The notes under the pieces: model-generated
What the model was told of the DNA's origin: nothing
The model's database searches: none
The model's input: the letters and a program-made list of their open reading frames with translations, nothing else
Made by a program: the position numbers and the translations under genes
Shown: piece by piece, positions 23,020-34,609 of the stretch
Numbering within the stretch: the stretch's first letter is position 1
Layout of the letters: each line of letters starts with the position of its first letter
Source of the DNA: Allacma fusca
Taxonomy: Eukaryota > Arthropoda > Collembola > Symphypleona > Sminthuridae
NCBI GenBank assembly: GCA_947179485.1
Contig: OX359247.1
Location: 29,922,801 to 29,986,800 of the forward strand
Direction of reading: 5' to 3'
DNA length: 64,000 nt

Positions 23020-23287
23020 ACTTTGTTTATATTCTTGCAGTTTGACCGGCCGTACCAGTTTTTTAATTGGAGGAGAGACAATTCTTTCCGCATTTTGTAT
23101 TCCGACTTACCAAGAAGGACGTGCAAGTAATGTTATTAAACAGAAAGTGACAGATGCAATAGAAATAATTCAGTCACAAACAGAGAAACAGAAGCAGCGA
23201 CTTTGCAATGTAAAAATTGTTGTAATTGGCGAACTTTCTCTTACTGGACAAAATATACTAAAAAACGTGGAGATATTCTTCGCATAG
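23020..23287 (+). pseudogene. PIF1-like helicase fragment
   Basis: The frame contains T-G-R-T-S-F-L-I-G-G-E-T-I-L-S-A-F-C-I-P and V-K-I-V-V-I-G-E-L-S-L-T-G-Q-N-I-L. In PIF1 family helicases these are motif Ia (T-G-x-A-A-x-x-I-G-G-x-T-I-H-S-x-F) and motif II (D-E-x-S-M). The Walker B Asp is replaced by Gly, and H-S is changed to L-S. The P-loop half is missing. Such fragments usually come from Helitrons or other elements with a captured PIF1 gene. Confidence 0.6.
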
Positions 23288-23869
23288 TTGATCCGGCTCA
23301 TTCAGGTAAACTATTTACTGGAAAGTATGAATAATCTGTCATAAACTAAATTTGTATTAGATGGTACCCCATTGTATTTACGTCTATTTGGTTGGAAGGG
23401 CCCATCAATATACTCGTTTCGTTCTCGTTCGTTTTCTTGGGTTGCTCCTTCCATGGATTTAATTATTGTTGTATGTAGCTTTCCCGTCACTAACCAGCTT
23501 TGACTTAAACCTTTATATTTTGATGGAGACAAGAATAAAAAATGTATCACCGACATGTAAGTAGCTGCAAGCAAAGCCAGTTACACAGTTCAACAGTTTC
23601 CTCTTTGTTCCACTCTGGCTCTGCCCCGCCTTCAGTGGAATCAAATGTGACGATACTTCTGATCTAAGACCTGCGCTACCACCTGTCAATTTTGCTCCCA
23701 ACTCAGACGCACTTCCGAATTCCAACTGATTTAATTTAGGCGTTTTTGCTACACTATAGTGATATTGATTTTAGAAACGTAGTTTGAAGTGCAAAACCAC
23801 GCTGATTTCAGATTTGCTCATTCAACACTTAAGATAGATGCTTGTTCGCAGCTGAGCGGCACGTATCTG

Positions 23870-24202
23870 ACTAGGTAAAATTCCTTTCCTACTTCGACAT
23901 TTAGTTCCTCACTCATTCGAAGCTCGACAATCACTAGCACATACTGGTTGATAAAGTATTGATTTTCTACACAATTTAATAAAATCAATAGCCGTTTTGT
24001 TTGAATCTATCGGGACAATTTCATCTTCACACTGCTCGAGATTTTATTCTTGAGCAACAATTTCATATCCCACTTGAACACGCGTGTCATTCTCAAAGCG
24101 AGTTTCAAATGGTATTTCAAAGTACCGTTTTGTCGGCGTCGGAAGATCAATGGAAATTTCCGCAGTATATCATTCACAAACATGTCGATATTTCTATATT
24201 GA
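23870..24202 (-). pseudogene. Unrecognised broken coding region, interrupted by BEL mini-element
   Basis: One minus-strand frame is long for this AT-rich DNA: it includes R-Y-F-E-I-P-F-E-T-R-F-E-N-D-T-R, one stop, then C-E-D-E-I-V-P-I-D-S-N-K-T-A and L-C-R-K-S-I-L-Y-Q-P-V-C. The 24208-24836 BEL copy splits it from the upstream piece at 24842-24875, which follows a splice-acceptor-like TTATTTCAG. Family unknown. Confidence 0.35.
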
Positions 24203-24207
24203 AATGT

Positions 24208-24836
24208 TGTCGACGTCCCATGTCAACATAATATGAGCACCAATTGTAACTGTAATGTACATGCAGTCAAACATTGTGACATTGTGATTATACGGGAAGA
24301 AAATTCTCCTCCAAGGCGGTGGTAGCTAGCAAAGGTCACCGAATGTCACACTGATTGTAACTGTAATGTACATGCAGTTTCCAGCAACTTCTTGTTTGCA
24401 TTGTGCAGACAGTACAATTCAGGTATTTTCTCAAAAGGTATAAGTTAAAGGACAACCACACTGGATAATGTTATCGGTTATTCTAATTAGGCCTTCAACC
24501 TTAGCTCAGTTGTAACTTGATGTGGTTTACAGCTACGGTTGACATTAATATTGTTAATACGTATATTCGTGACGCAAATGTAAATTATCATTTTTAGAAG
24601 CTCCAGAATTAAGGTCAATTTTATTTTACGCGGTTCTCTTTGTGTCATGATATTTTCTCCTTGTATGAAGAAACCTTAAAGACAGTCTCCAACAGAACCT
24701 TGAATTGAACGCATCTAGTAAATAAATTAAGATTTTTAATTTCCTTTTTGACCTAACGACAGTGCAAGCACAAACTCATTGTTTTTCTCATAATCATTTT
24801 ATTACTCATCTAGTCCTCTAATTCTCCGAGCCATCA
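24208..24836 (+). mobile_element. 629-bp BEL/Pao deletion derivative
   Basis: It begins with the first 59 bp of the BEL 5' LTR (TGTCGACG... to ATGCAG), then jumps within a few bases to the last 80 bp of the internal region (equivalent to 9901-9978), then a 481-bp 3' LTR ending CCATCA. It is flanked by the perfect 5-bp target duplication AATGT (24203-24207 and 24837-24841). All coding sequence is gone. As in the full element, the right LTR lacks the first 37 bp found at the left end. Confidence 0.9.
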
Positions 24837-24927
24837 AATGTAATGCCAAATTTTGGAGGCGTTTCATTCTGAAATAAGTTATTTAATACCTATAAGACGT
24901 CCGATACCTTTGTAGTTGCATGTTCCT

Positions 24928-25760
24928 TCATAGATAAGAATATAATAGTAGTGTAGCCAAGATGACAATATAAGGGATCACTGAATTTATGCGTTTTAAG
25001 TCCGCGACGTTAAAAATTGTTAATGCTACTCCCAATTTCAATTCGTTAAATCCCAGGCATCTTACAATTGTTTCAGGCAAAGTGATGTAGTCAGTATGAT
25101 TTCTAAGTTTGTTTTGCAACACTAATAGTGCACAGGTCTTTAGAATCAAAATCAGAATTGACGGTAAGGCCCGAATCAAGTAGCCGAGCTGACAATGCTG
25201 TAGAGAAACGTAAATGTTTTGCATGATGCTTGTAGAACACGGTCATTACTCTGAACTGCTGGTCAATTATAACTAAGTTTCCTTTGTAGTTATGCTTCAC
25301 GCGGGATATGGTGAAAACTGTTTGAACTGCCAGCTTATTGGGAAAATCCGCGGAGACAATGTCTTCGGCAGAGTATCTTCCGTGTAAAAAATGTTTCCGC
25401 TTAAACCCAAGTAGAGCAACTAGATTTGCAGATATTTCCAACACGTCATCCGGTGCATCAAAGTTTTGAATGACTGTCACCAAGAATTTATTGTCGGATA
25501 ATGGTCGTATTGAAAAGGACGCTTTCATAGTATTTGCCACTAATGACTCATTACCACGGCTTACATAGTGCGGGAAACTGGCATCCGTGTTTTATATGTT
25601 AACGCATTAACAGTAGTAGGTAGCTGGCCTAGAAAAATAGATCCAGACGGAATATCAGCATCTGCTGGTATGGCACGACAAGTTACTCAGGGACGCACCA
25701 CTTTCTTCACAAGTTTTTTTCGCATCCCCTGAAATTTGGGTTGAGAAGTATATCTCAATT
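24928..25760 (-). pseudogene. Unrecognised broken coding region (possible viral-type protein)
   Basis: A 145-codon frame at 25540-25103 (N-terminal part S-I-R-P-L-S-D-N-K-F-L-V-T-V, then I-S-A-N-L-V-A-L-L-G-F-K-R-K-H-F) is followed after a frame break by D-Y-I-T-L-P-E-T-I-V-R-C-L-G-F and a hydrophobic end at 24928. Upstream, a further frame contains G-S-I-F-L-G-Q-L-P-T-T-V-N-A-L. The S-x-x-L-x-x-x-L-G-F block loosely resembles the middle of the Polinton MSFxLxLPS protein, but this is weak. It could belong to a second Polinton-like or other viral remnant on the minus strand. Confidence 0.3.
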
Positions 25761-26210
25761 TTACCGTGCCTACATTGTATATTCCACGTTCTAATTATAT
25801 TGGACGAGATAAACCGTTTACAATTTTACCAACTTAACCAAAACTATCTGGATTAGATTTTTTCGTTAAAACCGCGTAGAAATTCCAAAAGACGTTGGTG
25901 GAGTTGCCACCGGAACTATCCAACATGAATTCTGCATGTAATCACTTGGTGAATTTTACTGCTCCATCTATGGATGCCGTTACTATTTGTGTTATGGCTT
26001 ATGATCTTCTTCAAGGATTCTCCCTCGATGATAAATAATTTAAAGGTGACTGCACTACTTGGAATAATTTTTTATATAATATATTTTGTACTCTTAGATA
26101 ATATATCTTCACCTTTTCTTGAAAACTCTGGCAATGGTTTGAAGTACTTCACCCAATTTTATGAACAAATAAAAATCGATGAAAGGTGTGGAATGTTTCG
26201 AAATATTTAA

Positions 26211-28616
26211 TTTAAGATAGTATTCGAAATACTAGTACTGTTCGAATCTAAGTATTATTGGAACTATCAGTATAAACTGTGTCCAGCGAAGTGCCATCGC
26301 CTTTCCGTATGTTGTATTAAAAGAAATATGGCTCGATCCTTGGGTTTGACATATGAAGGAATTCCAAAGCAGAATGTATGGTTTAGACGTTAATCATAAG
26401 CGCGGCGTTTCCCGTGTAAGCGGCGGCAACGCAATTGAACCCGGGTGTCTTCTGCTTGTGCTGATGAAGCAAGTATACTTTATATGATGCCCCAGCACGG
26501 ATTTACCCGCTCCCATCGTAGTCTGACATACTACCAGAGCACTCTTGAGCTGTACCTACTCTGAAGTTTTCAAACGAGATTTAACCTCAAGCTTCTCTAA
26601 ACCCGGGTTTACCCAACCGCTTGCCCATCGCCTGATAATTCCAGGGTGTCCTTAATTCACAATGGGGATCTTAATGACTGTGCGGTACGTGGATTTGAAC
26701 AACTTGACGATCACCATACTAATCGCCCAGCTACTCACACCTCATAAATACTAGTAGCGTCCAAATCAAAATTGATCGAATTTTATTTTCAATGTGTTGA
26801 TGCAAATTCAGTTTTATTTGTGAATCTGTTAATTCAATCAAAATATTCTGATTTTTCTTATTAATCCCTTAATCTATTTATGATTCCTACCTGACTAGAT
26901 TTCCCATCACAGTATGTGACTCGGGCTGAAAGATATTTGAGTTAATCTAAGGATTCTCCATAAACAAATAATTGTAAGTCCACTACGAATTAAAATATCT
27001 TCAATTGTTGCAAACTATTCTATAGCGAAAGATTTGGTTGTTGTGTGTACTCCGTCAATTGATTATACAAGCCCAGAAACAACTGACTTTAACGGTAGTC
27101 AAAGCGACTTGGCGTGTAAAATCTTAAATTATTATTATTCTTTATTCTATATGCGTTACTGATGAAAAACCCTGTACAAGATTTAATTATTTACTTTTTT
27201 TTATTGAGAGTGATGTGTGATCAGTTTGGAGTTGAATGCTGTAATCTACAATGCATCGAATTTGAATCGGCACAAAGCCAAACATTGCTGCAACGAATCG
27301 TATGTGGCATATGCTAACGATACAAGTAACCAAGATTCTGATTGTAATTACTTATAAATTTATGAACTCAATTTTAAGTATATTTTAAGCTTTGCAATCA
27401 CTCACTTACTATAACTTCTAACTGACTGTATTCGTTTTGGGTAATAAAAATTTAAATACATTGTATTCAAATACTTTAATTTAATTAATAAAAATTTTAA
27501 TACTTTAATTAATAAAACTGGTTCCTGCAGATAAGTGTATTTAATACTCAGAATTAAACAAGAGAAGAATATCATGAAAGATTGTTCATCACTAAAGTCT
27601 ATAGGAGAGACTAAATGAATTTTTAATCAATTTTTATTAATGTCAGATGGGATGTATTGGAATAATTAGAATGTGTAAGAATTGGTACTGTATATTAATT
27701 TCTTTATTATCAAATAAACTCAGTTCACGCACTGATTTCCAGTGGCTCGGATGAGCATAAAAACAATGTGTTTAAAATAAGGCACAAAATATACCAAAGA
27801 CACTTTTATTTCATGCATTTGGAAATCACAAAAATTTAGTCAAAAATTTAGTTTAAGTTAGTCTTGTATTTCAATCCGTCAATTAAAATTAATATCCGTA
27901 CATTTCAAAATAAAAATCTTAATATTCAGTCAAAAAATAATGCTACTAAATTGTTTAATGTGATCACACGTTTCTCTGAAACTATTCACAGCACAATATT
28001 GTGACTATAGTATTTAAACACGAAGGTACCCAGTAAGCACAGGACTCGTTGGTTTTTCAGCATAAGCATCACAAAAGTGGTACTCGTTTTAAACACGTCA
28101 ATAAATCGGTTTGGGACGTCAATTTATGAGCTGTACTCATACCGTAACGTGGGTCAACTAAACAATGAATAAAAACGTATTTTATACGTACGTTGACACG
28201 CCTGCCAATGAGTATTATCTATTATTAGGGTATGTCGATTTGACCGTTGCAAACTGCAGACGATAGTGATGTAGAATAAAATGAGTATAAAATTCCGCTT
28301 GATCACCCATTTAAATTTTGACTGATCCATTACCACCAGATTTTTACTTTAGGTGTTCGTACTTCAAAAGAAAATAGTACGTCTGCCCGCATGTCAGTGA
28401 CGCATATGTATGTAAATTTATTTCATATTATTATTTTCATAGGAGTGATAAATGATATCACCTCATGTCAATGAAATTAATTTGATTTGACTGTTTTTGC
28501 CATTAAAATATAAACGAAGAAGCGAATAACCAGACTTTCACATTTGTAACTTTTCCTTGGTGTGCACTTTCATGCATTTGGATGGATATTCTGAATATAT
28601 GCTTGTAATCCAATTA
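26211..28616. other. Intergenic; possible tRNA-derived SINE at 26390-26750
   Basis: No gene is supported. On the minus strand, 26750-26690 shows TAGCTGGGCGATTAG, resembling an A box, and TTGTTCAAATCC, resembling a B box. A second pair of similar boxes lies at 26560-26420 with a long spacing. This suggests tRNA-derived SINE material, without visible target duplications. The rest is AT-rich with only short frames. Confidence 0.3.
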
Positions 28617-28710
28617 TGAAAATGCCCAAAATGCCCAAAATCAGGGCATTTTCAAAAACTGCCCACATGCCCAGTTTTTGGGCATGTGGGCAGGCATTTT
28701 GGGCATTTTC
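28617..28710. repeat. 94-bp imperfect hairpin of GGGCATTTT motifs
   Basis: GAAAATGCCCAAAATGCCC on the left is mirrored by GGGCATTTTGGGCATTTTC on the right, with a nested GCCCACATGCCC/GGGCATGTGGGC stem in the centre. More GGGCATTTTC motifs follow to 28755. It has the same build as the larger foldback elements, without recognised target duplications. Confidence 0.8.
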
Positions 28711-28859
28711 AGCTGGGCGGGCAAATACTGCAGGGCATTTTCAATCGACATGCCCTATCTATTATATCGAATGACTCTTTAGCGCCACAGTACTGGATTG
28801 GACCTGCTGGAATGAACTCACTTCAGTTCCACACATAAGAGGCGTTTAATTAAGAAGAA

Positions 28860-30330
28860 AAATGAAACAATTTAGAAGAAAATTAAACAGGATCAATCTA
28901 ACAAATCTCAAACATTACACCAAAGTTAATTGTCCAAGAAAACAGATAAATGTTCCAAAATCAACAACGAAACAGCTAGTGATACATCTGACAGTGATAC
29001 AGACGACCCAGTAAATATACAGTCGGATTTATCTGCCTGGGCTGTGAAATGTAATGTTGGGTAGGGGGTAATAATGATTTACTTTCCATACTAAATAAAA
29101 GTAGGTTTTACAAAAGATTGCCAAACGATAATCGCTCATTACTAGGAACCCCCGTGTAACCATTGTTAGAAATATAAAGCCGGGGTTTTAAATCCACTTA
29201 GGCCTTGAAAATCAAATCAAACAAATCCTGAAAAGTGTTTCAGAAATTCTTAAAGTAATAAATATTCAAATCAATGTGGATGGTCTGCCAATTCGGAAAA
29301 GTTCCAACAAATAATTTTGGCCGATTTTAGTACACATACTGGAACTTGAGGATTCCCAAGTAATTGTTGCGGGATTGTGATTAGGCAAAGGCAAGCCCAA
29401 CAGTTCCAAAGAATATTTGAATGAATTTGTTTGAGAACTTAAAATAATTCTCCAAAATGGCGTTAATGTAAATAATTACAACATTTCTGTTATAGTTCAG
29501 TTTTGTGTGATGCTCCAGCTAGAGCATATATAAAATGTACCAAGAATCACATGGGGTATTCATCATGTGGAAAATGTCATATTGAAGGTCACTATTACAA
29601 AAACCGTGTTTGTTTTGAAGGAGTGGACAACAGAAATCGGACTGACGAAGAATTTCGTTGTCAATCTGACGACGACCATCACACCGGAGATTCAATTATT
29701 CTAACCGAACTTCCAATTGACCTTATTAAATGCTTTCCTGTTGAATTCATGCACTCTGTATGTTTAGGTGTAGTTCGGAAGCTTACAAATTTGTGGATGA
29801 GTTGAAATATTCAGTACATTAGACTCTCTAGTTACAGCGTACAACAAATTTCACACAAACTCTTCCAGCTCAGACCATTTTGCAGTAAAACCTTTAATCG
29901 TAAGCCACGAGGGCTCGACGAGGTAAAGAATTGGAAAGCCAGCGAATTTCGTCGTTTCATTTTTTATTCTGGTCCTGTGGTTTTGGGAAAAATAAAGAAG
30001 CTGCTGTCAAAGCAATTCAATGAATTGCAGCAAGTACATAAAAGACTTGTGGAGCAGCAATTGAATAATCAAAATTTGAAGAAACTTCTAATAAGGAAAA
30101 AAATTGAATCCCTCACTTCCGAAAGGATATACGAAACACGCATATTCTACCATTTCATTCAGAAAATTAACAAATATATCTACAAGTTTAACCATCAATT
30201 GTATCCAGTTAATTAATGGACAAATAATTATAATTAAGTACATTTGTCATTCTGTGAGTAAGAATGAGCCAAATCGGAATATTGGGATCATTTTCCTATC
30301 AGAAAAACATTATTTGGATACTAAAGCAAA
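28860..30330 (+). pseudogene. CACTA/Tnp2-like transposase, decayed
   Basis: Pieces in order: W-A-V-K-C-N-V near 29040; I-N-V-D-G-L-P-I-R-K-S-S-N at 29270; an F-W-P-I-L-V block at 29320; the ORF at 29503-29805, with C-D-A-P-A-R-A-Y-I-K-C, C-x-x-C and H-H-T-G, ending F-P-V-E-F-M-H-S-V-C-L-G-V-V-R-K-L; then K-A-S-E-F-R-R-F-I-F-Y-S-G-P-V-V-L near 29945; and a tail with I-I-I-K-Y-I-C-H near 30230. This is the pattern of arthropod transposases related to Tnp2 (DUF4218 side). Several stops and frameshifts are present. No terminal inverted repeats were recognised. Confidence 0.65.
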
Positions 30331-31050
30331 TGCATGTAGGAAATTTTGCATCCTCATCGACTATATAATCTTGTTGTTGCTCCTAAATTTAGACATTTAC
30401 GACTTAGCGCGCCGAAATCTTTCTAAATCTATGAATGCGACAACCCAAAACGAATTTCCAAACGCAGTGCGCGTTTTTCACCACAACCGGATTCACAGCA
30501 AAAACAAAAGAAATTGTCCAGTGACAGAAATGAGAATTTGGGTCTACCACCTGGTGTACCTCTTCCAATGGTACCAACATTTATGAATGTGGAAGTCTCA
30601 GCAAGTCCCACGCCCGGTATAGTTGAAGATGAGTACACTCCATTCACATTTCATCTGGTGCCTGCTGAAAATAACGTTGTTCAGGACGAGTATTTTGAAA
30701 CTCCTCATTCTCAATCTATGGCCGATTAGTTGACAGGTAAGCCTTTTAACCCATATAATTCCCAAGGTGTGGACAGCGTGGCCAAAACACAAAGTTTTCA
30801 CAGTAATATTTTGATTTTAACGAAACTATGAAACGTAGAATTTTCATAATTTTGCTAATCGTTCCCTACTATTTTGGCAATACATGTTCCAAATTTCGAG
30901 GTTCTAGGTCAAGCCACTACCAGTGCAGAAAAATTTGACTGTACCAAGTTTGCCTTTTCTCCACCATTTTCAATGCAAAATCATAGGCCTATACCAATAC
31001 ATTGGGGCCATATGCATAGTATGTATGAAATATTATTTTAATTTTATCGT
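30331..31050. other. Intergenic with short proline-rich frame
   Basis: A 71-codon frame at 30514-30729 (LPPGVPLPMVPTF start, acidic tail) has no recognised family. It lies between the transposase pseudogene and the AT-rich repeats and could be a leftover of the same element's second gene. Confidence 0.25.
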
Positions 31051-31055
31051 TCTCC

Positions 31056-32060
31056 TTTGGATATAAAATAATTATAAATATATAATATATAAAAAATAAT
31101 ATATATATTTTTTATATATATAATTATATATTATATATATTATTAATATAAAATTACATTATATATATGTTATATATATATATATATATATATTATATTT
31201 ATGTTTATAATTAGTTTGTATATATTATAAATATATATATTATATAACTAAAAATATATAAATATATATTATTTTATATATATATTATATATGTGGTTAC
31301 GACATTATTAGAATAACTGTAGTTGTTATTATTAAGTCAAACAATTATTGCTAGTTTTAGAAATAATGAATTATAATATTATGAAAGATATTAACCAATA
31401 CTTACTACACGATACTTAGCTAACTAAATGACTAGGATCTATTCGGTTGAATAAATTAAGGGAATCATTCCTGGTTTAGCTCTTGACATAACTTGACCTA
31501 TCTTTACTACTATCTACCACTGAGCCACCCTACACTATTTCACTCATACATTTTACATTCCTACAATATATATATAAAACTAAAAATATATAAATATATA
31601 TTATTTTATATATATTATATATATATATAAAACTAAAAATATATAAATATATATTATTTTATATATATTATATATATATAAAACTAAAAATATATAAATA
31701 TATATTATTTTATATTATATATATATATATAAAACTAAAAATATATAAATATATATTATTTTATACACATAATATATTTATATTTAATTTGTATGTATGA
31801 TATATATATAAAGCTAAAGATATATAAATATATATTATTTTATACATATTATATATTTGTATTTAATTTGTATTTATTATATATATATAAAACTAAAATT
31901 AAATGTATCTATATATATTTATAGCAACCAAAGGAGAACGCTAAAATTAAAATATATATAACGAAATATAAAGATATAATATATATAATATATTTATAAT
32001 ATAATAATATTATATTATATTTATTTTGTATGTATTATATACATAAATAATGAATTTTAA
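31056..32060. repeat. AT-rich region with about 50-bp minisatellite
   Basis: Mostly TATATA. Between about 31570 and 31905 a unit containing AAAACTAAAAATATATAAAT and then ATATATTATTTTATA recurs about every 50 bp (31579, 31630, 31681, 31733, then more diverged copies). One earlier copy lies at 31245. Confidence 0.85.
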
Positions 32061-32513
32061 TGACGATTATCCTTCCGTTGCAGCCACAAAGCTGTTAAAA
32101 TTGTGCCCCTTAAATAGGCTACCTAATTTGTTACGGGCCCTTTGATTTAACATGTGGCCAGCCTGTCCACGGCTTGGGAATAGTAGCACCCTAAAAGGAA
32201 TTAGGAATTATAGGGTTAAGCCTTCAAGTGCTGAATCAGTAATAACAACATCACGATGTGAGGGCATACAAGTTTGAAAGATGGTTTTATTACTTGTATC
32301 TAGTGACCGGCTTTGTATAGACAATTGGAAGATTCTCCTCCGAAAAAATATTTTCAATGGGAAATCATTTTTCAATTCATTATATTTTAAAATTCAGAAT
32401 CGAATTTCAATTATTTGGGTGAAATGAATCTAGTTGTTTTTAAGAACTTTGTCACCATAAACAGACATTGTTGACGATGTGATGAACGACTATTATGTTG
32501 TTACCATCTTTAT

Positions 32514-32996
32514 TAGGGTTTCCGTTCGGGACATTCACGTCTTCGGGACGGGATGGGGACAGTTTCGGGACAATATTTTTGTTCCCAGATTATTTCACGA
32601 CAGAATCGGGGCGAGCTATTTTGTCCCGAAAATTTCAAGCGGGACGGGAAAATAGTTAAGGACAGAAAAAATATCTAGTATCAGTATACTTTTGCAGCTA
32701 AAATGAATATGTATGAGATTTGTTCCGTTAAAAAGTTGTTATTCTGTATGTGAATACTTTTTAAAGTAAGCTTTCCTTATTACTGAAAGTTCATTTATAT
32801 AAATAGTGGAATTTGTAGCATTTCGACTTTAATTATGATCGGGACGGGACGTCCCGATGTTTTCGTGACGAGATCGGGATAGTTACGTGTGAACATGTTT
32901 TCCCCGCCATTTCAGGACGGAATCGGAACGAACATTTTTTTGTCCCGATTTTTCGGGACGGGCGGGACAAAAATACTGTCCCCAGTTGAAACCGTA
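32514..32996. repeat. Foldback repeat with GGGACGGG arms
   Basis: The left end TAGGGTTTCCGTTCGGGAC is mirrored by the right end GTCCCCAGTTGAAACCGTA. Both arms carry GGGACGGG, CGGGACAA and TTTTGTCCC motifs in opposite orientation. The motif is shared with the element at 37407-39131. An 8-bp target duplication could not be fixed. Confidence 0.7.
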
Positions 32997-33180
32997 GCTG
33001 TTGTAAAACGCGACTGACTTCACTTTGGGGGTTTCAAATTCAGTGAAACTGCATATATTGTGAATTATTGTCTGTCAATTCTTAAATGACTATCCTGGAT
33101 AACGAATTATGTTCCAGAGAGAAACAAACTTTCAACACCTGATTGTACTTTTATTATGTGAGTTCTAATATTTTTTGCAG

Positions 33181-33981
33181 TTTGCTTCGAACGCTTTATG
33201 GTTGAAGAAATTGTTTCCATTAAAGCTTCCTTTGCAGAATTAAGTAACAAAATGGACGCCATTGCAGCTTCAGAACTTGTAGATGTAGATTCGATTGAGT
33301 TTGAGGACGGAGATTTTAAAACTGCTGCTTCCATTGAAGATTTGGAAAAAATAAGTCGACGAAGCATCGATGACTCAGAATATGTATAAGTTGGTATGTA
33401 GGCTAGTAATATTACTAAGTGAGCTATTTGCTATTTTCTAACGAGTAAATGAATTTCAATTGATAATACGAGTTGTGATTGTAAAACTTAGATTCGTCAT
33501 TTAAGTTCTGTTGGAGGAACTAAATGCACCGAAATTCTCAATCGTATGTTGGCTGAACTCATGACTGATAATGTAGCAATCAACTACAGCTACAAAGGAC
33601 AGCGAAGTAAACTCAAGTTTGAGAGTTTGGAATTTTCTTCAATATTTGCTGGGAATTATCTGCTATTTAATTATTGAATCACATTTCATTCCGTTATGTA
33701 TGAAAATGTTTCTGAAATATGTAAACCAAAAACCATGATAAATTATTTGCAGCCTGTTTGAAGCATAATCCGTTCACTCAAAAGGAGAGAGTACATTTTA
33801 ATGTGGAAGCAGGTATTATGCCATGGCTGAAAAGGGCAAGGTCCAGGCTTAGCAAAGGTGAGTACATTCAAAATAGTTTATACTTTTGTGTTATCTAAAT
33901 TTTTTATAGTATTAACACATGTAATTTTAAATTGTAGGAAAATGTGGTGATCTATCCATGGCTAATGAATCATGGGAATGA
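33181..33981 (+). pseudogene. DUF4806-domain gene fragment with broken splice donor
   Basis: Four exon-like blocks share one reading frame: 33181-33383 (acidic; E-E-I-V-S-I-K-A-S-F-A-E-L), 33492-33651, 33753-33857 and 33939-33981 (ending in a stop). The second has I-R-H-L-S-S-V-G-G-T and L-M-T-D-N-V-A-I-N-Y-S-Y-K-G-Q, the core of DUF4806; the third has a C-L-K-H-N-P-F-T block and a W-L-K-R-A-R-S-R-L end. The donor after 33651 reads GG where GT is needed for the in-phase join. No upstream exons were found. DUF4806 proteins are abundant in arthropod genomes, often near transposons; function unknown. This may be a second gene of the CACTA-like element at 29-30 kb. Confidence 0.6.
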
Positions 33982-34609
33982 ATTGATCGAATTTATACGT
34001 GTCTTGAAAATGAGATCAAAGTATCGCTAATATATTATCGTTACTTTCACCATTTTTTATAGTTTATCAATTTAACAAGATCGAAATTATAATTTACTAT
34101 TATTATTTTAATAATGTATTTATTATAAATGATAAAAATAACATGATCGAAATCCAAATCTTGTAGTTTGTGTTAATGAATATCAAATGCTATGGATGAC
34201 ATTAATAAATTGTTACCATTAAAATAACTATTCATGTAAGTTATTTGATATTTCCAGCTTTCTTATGTGCAATAGCAGAACTCTGGTTTTTTATTTATTA
34301 AATTTGAAGTACCTGCGGGTAAATGACTACTTTATATATACGCATTCTCCTGAAGGACCAAGAAAGGCCCAGAAAAAACGATAGGTCACATACAAGAGTT
34401 TTAGATGTGATTTTACATCATATAAAGTAGTAAATAACACGTTGGTTGCCGGGTAAAACACGTTCTTAAGCCATTTGCGGAATGACGTGACACTGATACT
34501 AATAACGTGTAAAAGACGTCGTGTGCTTACTGGGTAGATAAGAATCCCTACAATTAGTGAATAGTCTTAACTGGAACTGAATCCGTAATTTTCGACTACT
34601 CCAGACTTG
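33982..34609. other. Intergenic, nothing recognised
   Basis: AT-rich spacer between the DUF4806 fragment and the 3' end of the minus-strand oxidase. I see no coding or repeat structure. Confidence 0.4.

Noticed and set aside
25974..26210. Hydrophobic 78-codon ORF
   Set aside because: AT-rich chance frame with Phe/Ile/Tyr bias; no splice sites or family pattern.
26390..26750. Functional tRNA genes
   Set aside because: A- and B-box-like sequences are present but no cloverleaf with paired acceptor stem could be drawn; at most SINE remnants.
32506..33004. 8-bp target duplication for the GGGACGGG foldback
   Set aside because: ATCTTTAT and GCTGTTGT do not match; a shifted pair TGTTGTTA/TGTTGTAA would need unequal ends, so no duplication is claimed.
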